DNA of 64,000 bases from Paenibacillus turpanensis (GTDB lineage Bacteria > Bacillota > Bacilli > Paenibacillales > YIM-B00363), in the NCBI RefSeq assembly GCF_011421635.1, contig NZ_WTLI01000006.1, positions 152,628 to 216,627 of the forward strand. The letters are read 5' to 3'. Below are positions 43,897 to 53,229 of the stretch, in pieces. Made by a program: the position numbers and the translations under genes. Under the pieces are notes generated by a model. That model worked only from the letters and a program-made list of their open reading frames with translations, was not told the DNA's origin and searched no databases. How positions within the stretch are numbered: position 1 is the stretch's first letter; each line of letters begins with the position of its first letter.

Positions 43897-44961
43897 TTAA
43901 ACCAACGAAACTTTCCATTCTGCCTGCGGAATCCACTCCAGCGTGCTGAACTCTCTTGCCCGCAGCATGACGTGATCGCGGAATACTTCTACGTACAATC
44001 CCTGCGCCGCCTCCGGCCGGGTTTGGCGATACGTGCGGTTCATCACTTTTCCAACGGAAGAGTTGTGGAACCAGTGGAAAGTTTCCTTCATATAATGGCC
44101 GGCTGTGCCGTCCAGGAAATCCCGATGCTGATGGCCGGAAAAAACGAAGACGTTCTTATACGGCTTCAAAATTTCACGGAACTCCTTCGCACGAATGAGA
44201 CGATGCGAGCCTCCGTCTTGCCCCTGTGCAGGCAGCGGCTGGTGAATCATAATAAAAGCCGGCTCTCCATTCTTATGCTCGGCAAGCTTTTCCTTAAGCC
44301 AGGCAAGCTGTTCATCGGAGTACCAAGCCCCTTCTCCGACCTCCGGTTTTTCCTGCAAATAAGCTTCCTGCGAAAGCAGGATGATGTGCGAGCCGTTGAT
44401 CCAAACATCATTATAAGGCTTTTCATAACCGAAGAAGTCAAGAAACAGCTTTCTCGACTGCGCATCGGTGCGCCCATTCGGCATTGCGTCTCCGTTCACC
44501 CATTCTCCGCTGCGGTCAATCCACACCGGATAATAATCATGGTTGCCCATGTTTGCGTGTACGGGCGGGAGCTTAAACTCGTCGAAAATACTGCGCAGCT
44601 CTTTGTAATCCTTTACTCTGCCAAACTCGGTCAAATCGCCGGTAAGGGCAATGAGCCCTGGCTGAAACGCTTCACTTGTTATATCGGTCAGCGTCTTCCG
44701 TAAATTTAGTCCGGGCTGCTCCAAGTCATAGCGAACATGGAGATCGCTTAGAATAAAAAAGCTGAGCAGCGGCGCATTAGGGTCCTTCGCCGCGCTATCC
44801 GCCGGATTGTCCGCTGGCTGCTGTACTGTAGGTGCTGCCCCCTCAGGCGAAACAGAGCCCGGACGGTCGCTGCCGCCAAGGCTCCGATACCAAGCGGCCG
44901 TTCCACCGGCCGCTGCGAACAATGCGGCAGCTAACCAACGAATAAAATGCCGCCTGTTCAT
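43897..44961 (-). CDS. Exported metallophosphoesterase with twin-arginine-like signal
   Basis: A 354-residue calcineurin-like phosphoesterase. The N-terminus MNRRHFIRWLAAALFAAAGGTAAW looks like a Tat signal or anchor; a Pro/Ala/Ser linker follows to ~65. The metal motifs are SDLHV, GDLTEFG, GNHDYYP, MIHQPLP and SGHQH. It may act on phosphodiesters, nucleotides or wall polymers outside the cell. It is the third gene of a tight operon after zwf and a cyclase-family gene (3-base gap). The Tat assignment rests on RR-H-F-I plus the hydrophobic core and is less certain than for PhoX. Confidence 0.85.
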   Translation of the reverse strand: MNRRHFIRWLAAALFAAAGGTAAWYRSLGGSDRPGSVSPEGAAPTVQQPADNPADSAAKDPNAPLLSFFILSDLHVRYDLEQPGLNLRKTLTDITSEAFQPGLIALTGDLTEFGRVKDYKELRSIFDEFKLPPVHANMGNHDYYPVWIDRSGEWVNGDAMPNGRTDAQSRKLFLDFFGYEKPYNDVWINGSHIILLSQEAYLQEKPEVGEGAWYSDEQLAWLKEKLAEHKNGEPAFIMIHQPLPAQGQDGGSHRLIRAKEFREILKPYKNVFVFSGHQHRDFLDGTAGHYMKETFHWFHNSSVGKVMNRTYRQTRPEAAQGLYVEVFRDHVMLRAREFSTLEWIPQAEWKVSLV

Positions 44962-44964
44962 GTT

Positions 44965-45606
44965 CTATTCTTCTCCCAGCAAAAACGCTCTTGCCGGTGC
45001 CGCTTCAATCCCCTGCAGCTTTAATGGCGCAAGCACAAGTGTATACGTTCCTTCCGGTACTTCCGCCAGACGCAGTCCCTCTAAAATCAAAACTCCGTTA
45101 TTCATAAGTGTCCGATGCGTCGGATATTCCGGCTGCGCTCTCTCGATGCCAAGCGCATCCGTGCCGACGCCGCGAATCTTACGGTCGGCTGCGTACCGTG
45201 CGCCTTCCGCATTCAAAAACACAAAGTTCAAATCAAAATTATTGCTTTCATTGAGCGAATTTCGAGTTTTCAGCAGTACCCATTCGCCTTCCTGAAGGTC
45301 ATACCGCTCAAGATGCTCCGCTCCAATGCTCTCTTCAGCATCCGTTACATCGAGTACTCGCGCTGTCCCGATCAAGTCGGTTAACGGAATGGCATCAATC
45401 GTCGCTCCGCCTTTCACCATATGAAGAGGGGCATCCAAATGCGTACCGCAGTGCGCGTCCAGCAGCATGCGGGTTTCATGCGACTGGCCAACATCATGGT
45501 TGTTCATATTCCGAAACTCGGGGCGCTTGTCGGCTTTATCCTTCCAAACCTGCATCCCTTCGTGAATCGGCATGGAAATATCGTATAACCGTTTTCCGTT
45601 CAGCAT
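44965..45606 (-). CDS. Cyclase / KynB-type metal-dependent hydrolase
   Basis: A 213-residue cyclase-family protein (KynB formamidase, isatin hydrolase relatives). The metal-binding signature is DAHCGTHLDAPLHMVKGG, with ISMPIHEGMQVW near the start. Family members hydrolyse N-formylkynurenine, isatin or similar amides; no kynurenine gene is near, so the substrate stays open. ATG 45606 follows AGGAGGG by 7 bases and is one base after the zwf stop, so translation is coupled with zwf. Confidence 0.85.
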   Translation of the reverse strand: MLNGKRLYDISMPIHEGMQVWKDKADKRPEFRNMNNHDVGQSHETRMLLDAHCGTHLDAPLHMVKGGATIDAIPLTDLIGTARVLDVTDAEESIGAEHLERYDLQEGEWVLLKTRNSLNESNNFDLNFVFLNAEGARYAADRKIRGVGTDALGIERAQPEYPTHRTLMNNGVLILEGLRLAEVPEGTYTLVLAPLKLQGIEAAPARAFLLGEE

Positions 45607-45607
45607 A

Positions 45608-47236
45608 TTAGCCCTCCTGTCCATCTACGCGGTTCGTCAGGCGAATTTCTCCCTCGCCTTCACGCTGGCCGTTCACCGGCCACCACTTAAAGCCATCCTT
45701 TGCAAGCAGCTCATGAGAAGCGACAGGCCCCCAAGATCCCGCCGCATAAGAGCGAATATCCGAAGTGTCTTCCTTCCACGCCTCGGCGATCTTATCGACA
45801 AAGGACCACGCCAGCTTTACCTCGTCCCAACGGGTAAAATAGGTCGAATCGCCGCGCGCCGCATCATACAGCAGACGCTCATAAGCCTCCGGTGTATTGA
45901 TGCCCACTCCGCTCGAATGAGCGAAGTCCATCGCTACCGGTACAATGCCTTCGCTGCTGCCGGTTGATTTTCCGTTAAAACGGATATATACGCCCTCCAT
46001 CGGCTGAACCCGGAATACAAGCAGGTTCGGCTCGAGATCATGCTTCTCCGTCAAGTAGACGTTATCCGGCACCTTCTTGAATTCAACGACGACTTCCGTT
46101 GCTTTGGCAGGCAGACGCTTTCCCGTACGAATGTAAAACGGCACACCCGCCCAGCGGAAGTTGTCTACAAACACCTTAGCAGCGAAATACGTCTCCGTCG
46201 TCGAATCCGGTGCCACTTTATCCTCTTCCCGGTAGCCCGGAACCGGCTTGCCGTTCAGTGTACCTTCCGCGTATTGGCCGCGCACGACGTGTCCGCGAAC
46301 CTCTTCCGTGGAGCGGTACTTTCTTAAGGAGCGCAGCACCTTCACCTTCTCATCACGGATATCCTCCGGGTTCAACCGGCTCGGCGGCTCCATCGCAATC
46401 ATCGTGATCATCTGCAGCATATGGTTTTGACCCATATCGCGCAGCGCACCGGAACGGTCATAGTAACCGCCGCGATCCTCTACGCCGACGGTTTCGCCAA
46501 GCGTGATCTGCACATTGGCGATATGCTTGTTATTCCAAAGCGGTTCAAAAAACGCGTTGGCAAAACGGATAATGCCGATATTCTGCACCATTTCCTTGCC
46601 TAAATAGTGGTCGATCCGATAAATTTGTTCCTCTTTGAATACTTCGCAAAGCTCACTGTTCAGCTTCTCCGCCGAAGACAGATCGTATCCGAACGGCTTC
46701 TCAATTACGAGTCGGCGCCATCCGTCTCCTTCCAGAAGACCGCCGTTTTTCAAATTGTGTGCGACAATGCCGAAATGCTCCGGTGCCAGCGCCAAATAGA
46801 AAAGCCGGTTGCCGCCCGTTTCGAACCGCTCATCCAGCTGCTCCGCCAGCTTACAAAGCTCCACAAAGCCGGGAACGCTGCTTACATCCAATGACATGTA
46901 TTCAAAATGCTCCGCAAATGCGTTCCATTCCTCGTTGTTATCCGGCTTAAAGCGGCAAAACTCCTCAATCGAAGCTTGTACATCCTCCCGGAACTGCTCT
47001 CTTGTGCGTGGTCTTCTTGCCAGACCTACGACAGCAAAGTTTTGTCCCAGCTTGCCTTCCCTATACATGCTGTAGATCGCCGGGAACAGCTTCCGCTGCG
47101 CCAGATCACCCGTTGCACCAAAAATAAAATAGACAGCCCTGTCCGAACTGTTAAGAGTTGTATGGTTTGCTGTATTCATACGTGGCATCATTCTTTCGTA
47201 TGGGATTTGGGTTTTCTCTATATCTCTCCACCCCAT
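45608..47236 (-). CDS. zwf: Glucose-6-phosphate dehydrogenase
   Basis: First enzyme of the oxidative pentose phosphate pathway, yielding NADPH. The NADP site is FGATGDLAQRKLFPA; the active-site region is RIDHYLGKEMVQNI; and the family length (about 500) is met. The N-terminus is uncertain: ATG 47236 lacks a ribosome binding site, while ATG codons at 47191, 47188 or 47179 (second one giving MPRMNTAN...) give a length nearer the family. It heads an operon with the cyclase-like and phosphoesterase genes, an unusual combination. Confidence 0.94.
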   Translation of the reverse strand: MGWRDIEKTQIPYERMMPRMNTANHTTLNSSDRAVYFIFGATGDLAQRKLFPAIYSMYREGKLGQNFAVVGLARRPRTREQFREDVQASIEEFCRFKPDNNEEWNAFAEHFEYMSLDVSSVPGFVELCKLAEQLDERFETGGNRLFYLALAPEHFGIVAHNLKNGGLLEGDGWRRLVIEKPFGYDLSSAEKLNSELCEVFKEEQIYRIDHYLGKEMVQNIGIIRFANAFFEPLWNNKHIANVQITLGETVGVEDRGGYYDRSGALRDMGQNHMLQMITMIAMEPPSRLNPEDIRDEKVKVLRSLRKYRSTEEVRGHVVRGQYAEGTLNGKPVPGYREEDKVAPDSTTETYFAAKVFVDNFRWAGVPFYIRTGKRLPAKATEVVVEFKKVPDNVYLTEKHDLEPNLLVFRVQPMEGVYIRFNGKSTGSSEGIVPVAMDFAHSSGVGINTPEAYERLLYDAARGDSTYFTRWDEVKLAWSFVDKIAEAWKEDTSDIRSYAAGSWGPVASHELLAKDGFKWWPVNGQREGEGEIRLTNRVDGQEG

Positions 47237-47379
47237 AGTTTAGCATAATGTGGTTTATCATGCGAACCGCAATATCAATCTTTACGCAAAAAAATAGGCG
47301 GCCGCCCCTAGGCGAGCGCCATGCCCATTCCGCTCCTGCCTGAATACGCTGTTCATATATCAATTTTGGAGGTGTTTCC

Positions 47380-47760
47380 ATGCATCCAATTCATCCCGTT
47401 TGTGAAGAAACGTGCCTGCCCCATATCGGCCGGCAGGTATGCGTGGTCTTAAACGACGGCATGCGTTACCTCGGCACACTTACAGCCGTAAGAGATGGAA
47501 AGCTGATACTTAACGGTCAAGAAGAAGCCGCCGTTGAAGGATTTAGCGGAAAATCAAAAAATAACAGCAAAGCCAAAACAAAAGCAAAACGAAAAACGAG
47601 AACCAAAGCGAAGCAGCTCACAGCAAGCATTTCCGCACTTCCTCCTGAGCCGCTCGTATCGCCGGTTCCCGCGTACCCCTATTATCCAGATCCGTTTTAT
47701 GGACCTGAGCTGGCTTTAGATTTTGCTGCAATCTCACTTTTATTTTTGCTCTTTATTTAA
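47380..47760 (+). CDS. Second LSm-like barrel protein with C-terminal membrane tail
   Basis: A 126-residue paralogue of the protein at 9874-10200. Residues ~15-46 (HIGRQVCVVLNDGMRYLGTLTAVRDGKLILNG) match its barrel block (HAGKPVCAVMKDG...GYVDGVRDGKLYF). A very basic stretch follows (NNSKAKTKAKRKTRTKAK, ~65-83), then a Pro/Tyr segment and a hydrophobic C-terminus FAAISLLFLLFI. The basic linker could bind nucleic acid or the membrane surface. GGAGGTG precedes ATG 47380. Its end overlaps the convergent acetyltransferase by 8 bases. Function unknown. Confidence 0.68.
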   Translation: MHPIHPVCEETCLPHIGRQVCVVLNDGMRYLGTLTAVRDGKLILNGQEEAAVEGFSGKSKNNSKAKTKAKRKTRTKAKQLTASISALPPEPLVSPVPAYPYYPDPFYGPELALDFAAISLLFLLFI

Positions 47761-48208
47761 GGCCTGTTGCTTTCAGCATAATAAAAATATGCCTTCTTCC
47801 ATCATACTGCACTCTTTGAAAGCCTAATTTCTCGTAAAAGGAAATGGCTGCATAGTTATCCTCATTGACAAACAGGTGGATTTCTTTGCAGCCTTTTCGA
47901 ACAGCCGCTGCCTCCGCCTTTTTCATCAGTTTCCGTCCGATTCCGTGCCCTTGATTGCCCTTCTCTACGGCCAGCATATCGATAAACATACGCTGACCCG
48001 GAATTTCATGAATGGACATAAAGGCTACCGTCCTGCCATTGTCTACCCTTGTGTACATATATACATCAGAATATGCCAGCCGCTTTTTCAATTCCTTGCG
48101 GGTTAACTGCATATCCGGAAAAAAACGCTGGGTATGCGGCAGCAGTTCTTTCTGAATCAAGTCGTAGATGACGGGATCGTCAACAGATGCCAGACGTTTG
48201 CGTATCAT
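47753..48208 (-). CDS. GNAT-family N-acetyltransferase
   Basis: A 151-residue GNAT enzyme with the acetyl-CoA loop VEKGNQGHGIGRKLMKKAEAAA (Q/R-x-x-G-x-G/A) and the C-terminal NEDNYAAISFYEKLGFQ motif. The substrate is unknown. ATG 48208 follows GGGAGGG; the longer frame upstream is not family-like. Convergent overlap with the LSm-like gene. Confidence 0.88.
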   Translation of the reverse strand: MIRKRLASVDDPVIYDLIQKELLPHTQRFFPDMQLTRKELKKRLAYSDVYMYTRVDNGRTVAFMSIHEIPGQRMFIDMLAVEKGNQGHGIGRKLMKKAEAAAVRKGCKEIHLFVNEDNYAAISFYEKLGFQRVQYDGRRHIFIMLKATGLK

Positions 48209-48430
48209 TCTTCGTCCCTCCCCGTTTCTCTCTTCGTCGTTCCTGCCATTATATGCACGAAGAGCCTTCCGGCTTGGACGGATGCACCAGATATGCAAGC
48301 ATTTTCACTGCTTCATTTGCCTATAGCTTCAGTTGCGTGCGTTTTCTACGGCATACCCCTGCCGTTTCCTGCCGTGTGGTCTCCGTTGTATAATAGAAAT
48401 AGAACTACAAAGAGGAAGGGCGGGAATAAC

Positions 48431-49756
48431 ATGCGAACCAACCGACAACGAACAAACCTCGTCACCCCGATTGAGGCCATCCGGTATCCCGATCCGATTA
48501 CAAGCGTTTATGCCAATCGTTTTCTGCACAATCGCTCGTACCATCCTCCTCAAACCAACAAGTCCGTTTACACGCCTCCTCCCCTGCCCTACAGCCATGC
48601 TTTCGCCAGACCATCCGATGAATCCCTGGCAGAGGAAACCGCCCGTCACATTTCCATGATTACCGATCATATGAACCGGCTTTACCGTATTGCGGATACG
48701 CTTACCATTTCGAGTCCTTTTTCCGTATTTTCGGAGCGAACAATCGAGACAAACCATGACTCCGTGATTTCTCGAAAAATTTGCCGAGGTGCAGCACAAC
48801 AGGCTTATGTCCTAGAATTGCTGACATTGGCCTCCCCGCAGCTAAATCAAGGACGCGAGCTTCCTATCAGTGATAAAGGCGCATTTGCCGCAGGCTGGAA
48901 CTCTTTTGCTGTATCATATCGAGGGCAAGCCTACACATTCTCGATATACATCTTCCCGGAAGAGGAAAGTAGAATTGTACTTTCCAAGCTGAGGGAAACG
49001 ATCAATCGTGCCCGTATAGGCTTGTATGCCAATCTACATGAAGACGCCGACCATCGAACAACCCGGCTTACGATAACCGGCATGGAAACAGGCTCTGCAG
49101 AAGCTTATACATTTCAAGATATTACAGGGAATGTGGTGAGCGTTTCAGGAGTGAACCATGCGGTACAGCCAGCCACAAATACAGAGTATCGGATTAACGG
49201 CGGTTTGATCGAGGCTTCAGCCTCCCGTCGTATTGAGCTTGAACCGGGAAAAGTGGAGATCGAAATCGGCGCACGGCCGCAGGATCTAGTAGATTTGAGA
49301 GTAGATATGAGAGTCGTTTTGGATTCGTTGAAGGTTGTGGAGGCTCTCCGGCAAACGGTAGGCTGCTATAACGAATGGATGCAGGCGGCAGCGGCAGCGG
49401 GAAACGCAGTTCATGCGCGCGCTATGCAGCCGTTGCTGTATTCCGCCCATTCGCCCGCCGCAGAACGCTGCGGCATCTACCGGACAGGTAACGGCCGTTT
49501 GATTCTGGAGGAAAAATTCGTACTCGAGGGCTTAACCGGTGGAATGGACAGCCTGTTACACGAGGAAATCGTTCAATCGGTCAACGCGTGGGCGTCCGGC
49601 CTGTGCGAGGCCATGGAGTGGATTCGCTCGCTGCCCGCAGAGGCTTTGCTTAACGGCTTCGGAACCCATCTGCAGCGTTATATCGGCTACAGTCCGGACA
49701 TGGATTACCGCTGGCTCATGCCCCTGCACGGATTGTATTTCAACCATAAATTTTAA
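48431..49756 (+). CDS. Orphan protein with FliD-like (flagellar cap) features
   Basis: A 441-residue protein of unknown role. The first ~90 residues are Pro/Tyr/Asn-rich. From ~150 it resembles flagellar cap (FliD) domains: [46 protein letters not shown], then [30 protein letters not shown], and [17 protein letters not shown], echoing FliD's 'INGG...S.N.I' and 'V..FV..YN' segments. No flagellar gene is adjacent, and the N- and C-terminal coiled coils of real caps are weak. GAGGA lies upstream of ATG 48431; the longer upstream frame has no support. Confidence 0.6.
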   Translation: MRTNRQRTNLVTPIEAIRYPDPITSVYANRFLHNRSYHPPQTNKSVYTPPPLPYSHAFARPSDESLAEETARHISMITDHMNRLYRIADTLTISSPFSVFSERTIETNHDSVISRKICRGAAQQAYVLELLTLASPQLNQGRELPISDKGAFAAGWNSFAVSYRGQAYTFSIYIFPEEESRIVLSKLRETINRARIGLYANLHEDADHRTTRLTITGMETGSAEAYTFQDITGNVVSVSGVNHAVQPATNTEYRINGGLIEASASRRIELEPGKVEIEIGARPQDLVDLRVDMRVVLDSLKVVEALRQTVGCYNEWMQAAAAAGNAVHARAMQPLLYSAHSPAAERCGIYRTGNGRLILEEKFVLEGLTGGMDSLLHEEIVQSVNAWASGLCEAMEWIRSLPAEALLNGFGTHLQRYIGYSPDMDYRWLMPLHGLYFNHKF

Positions 49757-50409
49757 TCGTCGGCAAGCCCGTGCTTGACCGCATAAATCGCCGCTTGCGT
49801 CCGGTCGTCCACGCCTAGCTTTGCTAATATATTCGTCACATGAAACTTGACCGTTTTAATTCCAATGTAAAGCTCGTCGGCAACCTCCTGATTGGAACGT
49901 CCTTTTGCGATAAGCTTGAGGACCTCCATCTCCCGTTCGGTTAGCTCCTCATGGGGCGCCGCCTCCTGACGGGGCTGACGAAACCGGTTCATCATTTTGG
50001 AAGCCACCTGCGACTCCAGCACAGATTGTCCCCGGGCAGCTGCACGGATGGCATGAGCAATTTCCGAAGCACGGGAAGTTTTCAGTAAATAGCTAAAGGC
50101 GCCCGCTTCGATGACCGGATACATTTTTTCATCATCCAAAAAACTCGTCAGCACGATCACTTTGCAATCCGGATAAAGCTGCAGCAGACGGCGGGTCGTT
50201 TCAATTCCGTCCATTCCTTCCATGACGAGATCCATCAGTACGACATCCGGCTTGTACTCCTGTGCGAGCCGAATTCCATCATGGCCATTGCCCGCTTCCC
50301 CGACAACTTCAATGCCGTCTTCGGTTGAAAGAACGGCTGCCAGCCCGATTCTCACCATCTCATGATCGTCGACCAGCAACACTCTAATATTGGCTTCCTC
50401 ACTCGACAT
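49753..50409 (-). CDS. liaR: LiaR-type response regulator
   Basis: A 218-residue NarL-family regulator: receiver with Asp14-Asp15 and phospho-acceptor Asp60 (VVLMD), and C-terminal LuxR helix-turn-helix ([56 protein letters not shown]). With LiaF and LiaS upstream it forms a LiaFSR-type cell-envelope stress system. It overlaps liaS by 11 bases. Two matching promoter elements within this locus are likely targets. Its stop overlaps that of the FliD-like gene by 4 bases. Confidence 0.92.
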   Translation of the reverse strand: MSSEEANIRVLLVDDHEMVRIGLAAVLSTEDGIEVVGEAGNGHDGIRLAQEYKPDVVLMDLVMEGMDGIETTRRLLQLYPDCKVIVLTSFLDDEKMYPVIEAGAFSYLLKTSRASEIAHAIRAAARGQSVLESQVASKMMNRFRQPRQEAAPHEELTEREMEVLKLIAKGRSNQEVADELYIGIKTVKFHVTNILAKLGVDDRTQAAIYAVKHGLADD

Positions 50410-51460
50410 AGGCCAGTCCCTCCTGTTTGTCCATTAAAGGCACCCGGATATCAATTCTCGTTCCTTTGCCCGGTGCCGTTACAAATTCAATCGCTCCGCC
50501 AATTTCATTCACACGCTCCTGCATAGAAACGAGACCGTACGAGGTATGCTTTTTCAGCTCCATTTCAAAGCCGACGCCGTTATCCTTGATCGACAGCTTA
50601 ATGCTGTCCGGCCGGCGCTGAAGCCGCACTTCAAGCGTTGTAGCCCGAGAGTGGCGAAGCGCATTGGACAGCGCCTCCTGTACGATTCGAAACAGATGAT
50701 CCTCAATTCCGCGCGGAAGCTGAATCTCCTTGTCCATCTCCCAAGTAATATCAATCGGTGTCTTCACCTTCAGCTCCTGGAGCAGCTCGCCAAGTCCGTC
50801 CGCCAGCGACTTTCCTTCCAAGTGGACTGGCCGCAAATGCAGCAGCAGTGCGCGCATTTCGGATTGCGCAACCGAGGACATTTCCTCAATAAGCGTAATT
50901 TGCCGCCTTGCCTTTTCCACATCGCGGTCAAAAATCCGTCCCACCGCCGTAGCCGTCATCGATATCGCAAACAGCTGCTGCGACACCGCATCGTGCAGCT
51001 CTCTGGCAAGACGCTGTCTTTCTTCCATAATCGCAGTATACCGCGCCTTCTCGGCCAGCTCCGCATTATTCGTCGAAAGCCGCTGCAGCGAGCCTACCTG
51101 CCCCTCCCACTTGCGGCTGATTCGTTCCAGCTGTTCGCCCAAACGGCCGATTTCATCCTCGCCCAAGGATGGCACCGGCCGGTTTAAATTTCCTTTTTCA
51201 AGCAGCAGCATCGATTCCCTCAGTCTCTCCAGCCTTCGGACAATTTGACTGCTTTGCCAGTACCCGAATGCCCCTCCGGCCGTAACAACAGCACCGACCA
51301 AAATGAGACTGATTCGCAGCCCCTCCGCCCACGATTCGAAAGGACGGATGAAACCGGAGCTGAACAGGAAATACATAACGATTCCGAACAGCAGCAAGCA
51401 CAGCGCGATGGACTCGGCCATGCTTCGCCATACCATGTTCGTCAGTTTTTTCCCGGACAC
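50399..51460 (-). CDS. liaS: LiaS-type sensor histidine kinase
   Basis: A 353-residue kinase: two membrane helices (~15-37 and ~48-68) with almost no extracellular loop, HAMP-like linker, HisKA_3 domain with His156 ([17 protein letters not shown]) and a GHKL ATPase domain ([25 protein letters not shown]). The short external loop marks it as an intramembrane-sensing kinase, as LiaS/VraS are; LiaF normally inhibits it until envelope stress. The GTG at 51460 is 8 bases after AAAGGAGG. Confidence 0.92.
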   Translation of the reverse strand: MSGKKLTNMVWRSMAESIALCLLLFGIVMYFLFSSGFIRPFESWAEGLRISLILVGAVVTAGGAFGYWQSSQIVRRLERLRESMLLLEKGNLNRPVPSLGEDEIGRLGEQLERISRKWEGQVGSLQRLSTNNAELAEKARYTAIMEERQRLARELHDAVSQQLFAISMTATAVGRIFDRDVEKARRQITLIEEMSSVAQSEMRALLLHLRPVHLEGKSLADGLGELLQELKVKTPIDITWEMDKEIQLPRGIEDHLFRIVQEALSNALRHSRATTLEVRLQRRPDSIKLSIKDNGVGFEMELKKHTSYGLVSMQERVNEIGGAIEFVTAPGKGTRIDIRVPLMDKQEGLAYVE

Positions 51461-51474
51461 CCGCTCATCCTCCT

Positions 51475-52125
51475 TTACCCAAGCACTTTAATATCCACAT
51501 CGGCAAGCCCGTATGATAATATTAAACGAACTTTATGGGCGCTCGTTTCATAATGGGGAGACTTCCACATAAATTTATTCATAATGCCCGATTCCTTGCG
51601 TCCCCCGACTTGGGTTTGGCCGAGCATGATCGAGGACTCTACCTGAATGCCGAAATCCTCAGGCACAATAATATCGATATCCCCTACAACGCCTTGGATA
51701 ATTACCGTCGTTTCCTTCTCCTCAGGCATCGCAAGCGAAAAATCCATGCGAACTTCCGATACAGCAAACCACATGCTCATCGATTTCAGCACCCAGGCAT
51801 CCCGGTCCCAGCGCAAGCTTTCAACAAGCCCCTGCCGATGATGCGATTGGCTGCGCTCTTCCCGACCCTTCGATTTTATAAAGTAAAGGCCGCAAAGAAT
51901 TAAGATCAAGGCTACCGAAAACGCACCGCTTTGGCCAATCAAGATGAAGAAGCCTATGGCCAGTAAAACATAACTTTTTTTATCCGCATCATAACGCAGT
52001 TTATATACGCCCATCAAAATAATAATAAGGGCAGTGACGGACATAAATCCGATCAAATGCCCAGCTAATAAATAAAATCCCGATACAATGAGCACAAGCG
52101 CCGTATTGCGATTGCGATTATCCAT
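51475..52125 (-). CDS. liaF: LiaF-type negative regulator
   Basis: A 216-residue protein: four N-terminal membrane helices (to ~90) and a C-terminal LiaF domain (KSMSMWFAVSEVRMDFSLAMPEEKETTVIIQGVVGDIDIIVPEDFGIQVESSIMLGQTQV...). LiaF keeps LiaS off in unstressed cells. ATG 52125 follows GGGAGGTG; the GTG at 52134 is part of that site. It lies directly upstream of liaS. Confidence 0.9.
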   Translation of the reverse strand: MDNRNRNTALVLIVSGFYLLAGHLIGFMSVTALIIILMGVYKLRYDADKKSYVLLAIGFFILIGQSGAFSVALILILCGLYFIKSKGREERSQSHHRQGLVESLRWDRDAWVLKSMSMWFAVSEVRMDFSLAMPEEKETTVIIQGVVGDIDIIVPEDFGIQVESSIMLGQTQVGGRKESGIMNKFMWKSPHYETSAHKVRLILSYGLADVDIKVLG

Positions 52126-52214
52126 GTCCGTCACCTCCCGCTATATGCCCGTATATAACCGCTTTAAAGTTCCATTGTAAAGATTACCTCAACCGAGGGA
52201 AAATGCCCAGCTTT

Positions 52215-52772
52215 TTATTCGTCCTTTGCGTCGTTTCGTTCTTTCGTATTCCCCTGCTGCGCCTCGTATTTCGCGAGCTTTTCCCGCAGGGTCTCAAGCT
52301 CTTTCCACAACGCCTTAACCTCGTGCTCCTGAGTCGTTTCTTTCGTATTTGCGGCAGGCTGCTCCCCTCCGCCGCCTGCTTCAGCCATCTTGGCGATTTC
52401 CCCCGGCTGCTCCGTTGTCCTATGGCTGCCGGTAGACCAGGAATGGCCCAAATTGAACACTTCTTCTGCCCTGGCAGGAGGGGCTTCCTGTTTGAGCCCC
52501 GCTCCATATGCCTCCCTGGTGGCACTACCCATAGCAGCTGCTCCCTGTCCGGAGATCGTTGGCAGCGTTGAATGAGTTTCTTCAAATACCGGCTCTTTCG
52601 GCACAACGAGGCCGGCCACAATATATAGCAGAACGAAAGCTCCACTCGAAAAGAATGCGGTTGCGACCGCAACCAATCGCAGCAGCGTGGCATCGACGTT
52701 CATCGCTTCCGCAAGGCCGCCGCACAAGCCGAATATTTTTTTGTCACGCTGCGAGCGATATAAGGTCTTCAT
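52215..52772 (-). CDS. PspC-domain membrane protein (copy A)
   Basis: A 185-residue protein: PspC domain at residues 1-~62 (LYRSQRDKKIFGLCGGLAEAMNVDATLLRLVAVATAFFSSGAFVLLYIVAGLVVPKEP), a variable linker and a C-terminal coiled coil (EHEVKALWKELETLREKLAKYEAQ). PspC proteins link membrane stress to PspA. The coiled coil could recruit the PspA-like proteins encoded here. A second copy with the same plan is at 54020-54514. It follows the LiaI-like gene by 3 bases. Confidence 0.88.
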   Translation of the reverse strand: MKTLYRSQRDKKIFGLCGGLAEAMNVDATLLRLVAVATAFFSSGAFVLLYIVAGLVVPKEPVFEETHSTLPTISGQGAAAMGSATREAYGAGLKQEAPPARAEEVFNLGHSWSTGSHRTTEQPGEIAKMAEAGGGGEQPAANTKETTQEHEVKALWKELETLREKLAKYEAQQGNTKERNDAKDE

Positions 52773-52775
52773 CTT

Positions 52776-53075
52776 TTAGTGGATTCCCCTTCTTGGATTC
52801 AGCATCGTAAAACCAATTCCGATCAGCACAATCGGCACCAAAAACCACAATACACCTGCGAGCTTCCCTAATAGAACGATCAGCCCAATGGCAAGAATAA
52901 ACGTCCCGATCACCGTCTTGCCATTTCGCAGGCCGATGTACCCTAAAAACACCATAGCTATCGGAACAACATAAGACATCAGCCAGCCTACGCCAAAACC
53001 TAGCTTGCCCAGCAGCATCAGTATTCCTAATACGATAAACGCGGCTGCGATAAATGTATTTTTATTCAACTTCAT
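52776..53075 (-). CDS. LiaI-like small membrane protein (copy B)
   Basis: A 99-residue protein with three to four hydrophobic helices (NTFIAAAFIVLGILMLLGKLGFG..., YVVPIAMVFLGYIGLRNGK..., GLIVLLGKLAGVLWFLVPIVLIGIGF), like LiaI or the membrane part of LiaF-type proteins. LiaI anchors the PspA homologue LiaH to the membrane. ATG 53075 follows AAAGGGTGAT. It is the first gene of the operon that continues with pspC-liaF-liaS-liaR, behind a promoter matching that at 55541. Confidence 0.8.
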   Translation of the reverse strand: MKLNKNTFIAAAFIVLGILMLLGKLGFGVGWLMSYVVPIAMVFLGYIGLRNGKTVIGTFILAIGLIVLLGKLAGVLWFLVPIVLIGIGFTMLNPRRGIH

Positions 53076-53109
53076 TTGTATCACCCTTTTCACAATTTGT
53101 CATGCTCTT

Positions 53110-53172
53110 ATTGTAAACCGCTGCTCGTGCCGGCAAAACGGACTCTCGGCGGTATGCAAACTAGACCTAGGT
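53110..53172 (-). promoter_or_regulatory. Lia-type stress promoter 2
   Basis: On the minus strand: TAGGTC-T-AGT (TAGGTC 53164-53169), ACCGCCGA and GTCCGTTTTG, then -35 TTTTGC (53133-53138), 17 bases and -10 TACAAT (53110-53115). The same blocks in the same order precede the copy at 55541-55603. The poor -35 with conserved upstream elements suggests activation by the response regulator. Confidence 0.72.
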
Positions 53173-53185
53173 CGGGGACTCCTGT

Positions 53186-53222
53186 TGAAAAAAGAAGAAA
53201 CGGCGCCCACGCGCCGTTTCTT
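53186..53222 (-). terminator. Terminator of the first psp operon
   Basis: GAAGAAACGGCGC...GCGCCGTTTCTTC, a 13-bp stem, followed on the minus strand by TTTTTT. It ends the pspA gene just before promoter 2. Confidence 0.9.
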
Positions 53223-53229
53223 CGCGCCA

